This document shows, piece after piece, positions 34,848 through 34,898 of a stretch of DNA of 34,898 nucleotides. Position 1 is the first letter of the stretch; every line of letters starts with the position of its first letter. Below the pieces are notes generated by a model. That model did no database searches, was not told the DNA's origin, and worked only from the letters and a program-made list of their open reading frames with translations. The translations under genes and the position numbers were made by a program. This DNA comes from Candidatus Omnitrophota bacterium. Lineage in GTDB: Bacteria; Omnitrophota; Gorgyraeia; Zapsychrales; JANLHA01. The stretch is taken from the NCBI GenBank assembly GCA_023139575.1, contig JAGLNJ010000065.1, positions 1 through 34,898 on the forward strand, written 5' to 3'.

Positions 34848-34898
34848 GAGGCTGTCCGAGAATTGGATTTCCGAAAAATCGGGTGTTGAAAATAAACA
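34848..34898. mobile_element. Possible end of an insertion sequence at the right edge
   Basis: From 34848 the sequence GAGGCTGTCCGAGAATT resembles terminal inverted repeats of some IS elements (GAGGCTGTC starts are common) and is preceded by CTAG, which could be a target duplication. No transposase is visible because the window ends. Weak call. The stretch 34780-34847 shows nothing else. Confidence 0.25.

Noticed and set aside
1..34898. CRISPR arrays, rRNA genes, prophage or toxin-antitoxin modules
   Set aside because: No regularly spaced repeats, rRNA motifs or recognisable phage or toxin genes were seen on either strand.

Overview
This is a dense, ordinary-looking bacterial chromosome segment of moderate-to-low GC. 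It has about 34 protein genes, one tRNA and no rRNA or CRISPR. SecDF/YajC, a BamE-like lipoprotein, a SurA-like periplasmic chaperone, DegP and a bactofilin point to a two-membrane (Gram-negative type) bacterium. Amidotransferase GatCAB, the surA-pdxA-ksgA neighbourhood and recA-recX-alaS are broadly bacterial. My impression is an uncultivated lineage such as Omnitrophota, but that is an inference from gene style only. One gene carries a one-base frameshift, which would fit either a draft metagenome assembly or a real mutation.

Layout. 1-1680 (+): a glutathione module, with the 3' end of a glutamate-cysteine ligase, gshB and a small glutaredoxin, coupled by start/stop overlaps. 1692-2681 (-): a PP-loop ATPase of the thiouridylase type. 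2897-5155 (+): ilvB-ilvN behind a sigma70-like promoter whose -10 sits in a 19-bp palindrome, ending in an intrinsic terminator. 5159-6193 (-): a divergent NifU/IscU-like protein, a truncated IS3-type transposase and elongator tRNA-Met with its own promoter. 6302-8000 (-): MgtC-like membrane protein, a bactofilin fused to a DNA-binding helix-turn-helix domain, a second helix-turn-helix protein with a C-terminal membrane anchor, and a BamE-like lipoprotein. 8059-14894 (-): ybgC-gatC-gatA-gatB-ctpA-yibQ-tsaD. gatA is split by a -1 frameshift near its 5' end. 15140-15544 (+): a PilZ protein whose 3' end overlaps convergent ksgA.

15499-34565 (-): an unbroken run of 18 genes with gaps of at most 65 bp: recA-degP-recX-alaS, hisD-hisB-hisH-hisA-hisF-hisI-trpE, rpsP-yajC-secDF, and mfd-surA-pdxA-ksgA. 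It starts behind a perfect-consensus promoter (TTGACA, 17 bp, TATAAT) and a leader of about 180 nt containing two inverted repeats. The run joins DNA repair, alanyl-tRNA charging, amino-acid synthesis, protein export and outer-membrane protein folding.

Most worth a second look: a compact 625-residue Mfd that keeps a UvrB-like module, the RNA-polymerase-binding domain and the translocase but has no room for the other Mfd domains; the bactofilin/HTH pair; a HisB with substitutions in metal/active-site motifs; the frameshifted gatA; and palindromes upstream of ilvB and recA. I did not find a clearly new multi-gene system. The bactofilin/HTH/membrane cluster is the nearest candidate.
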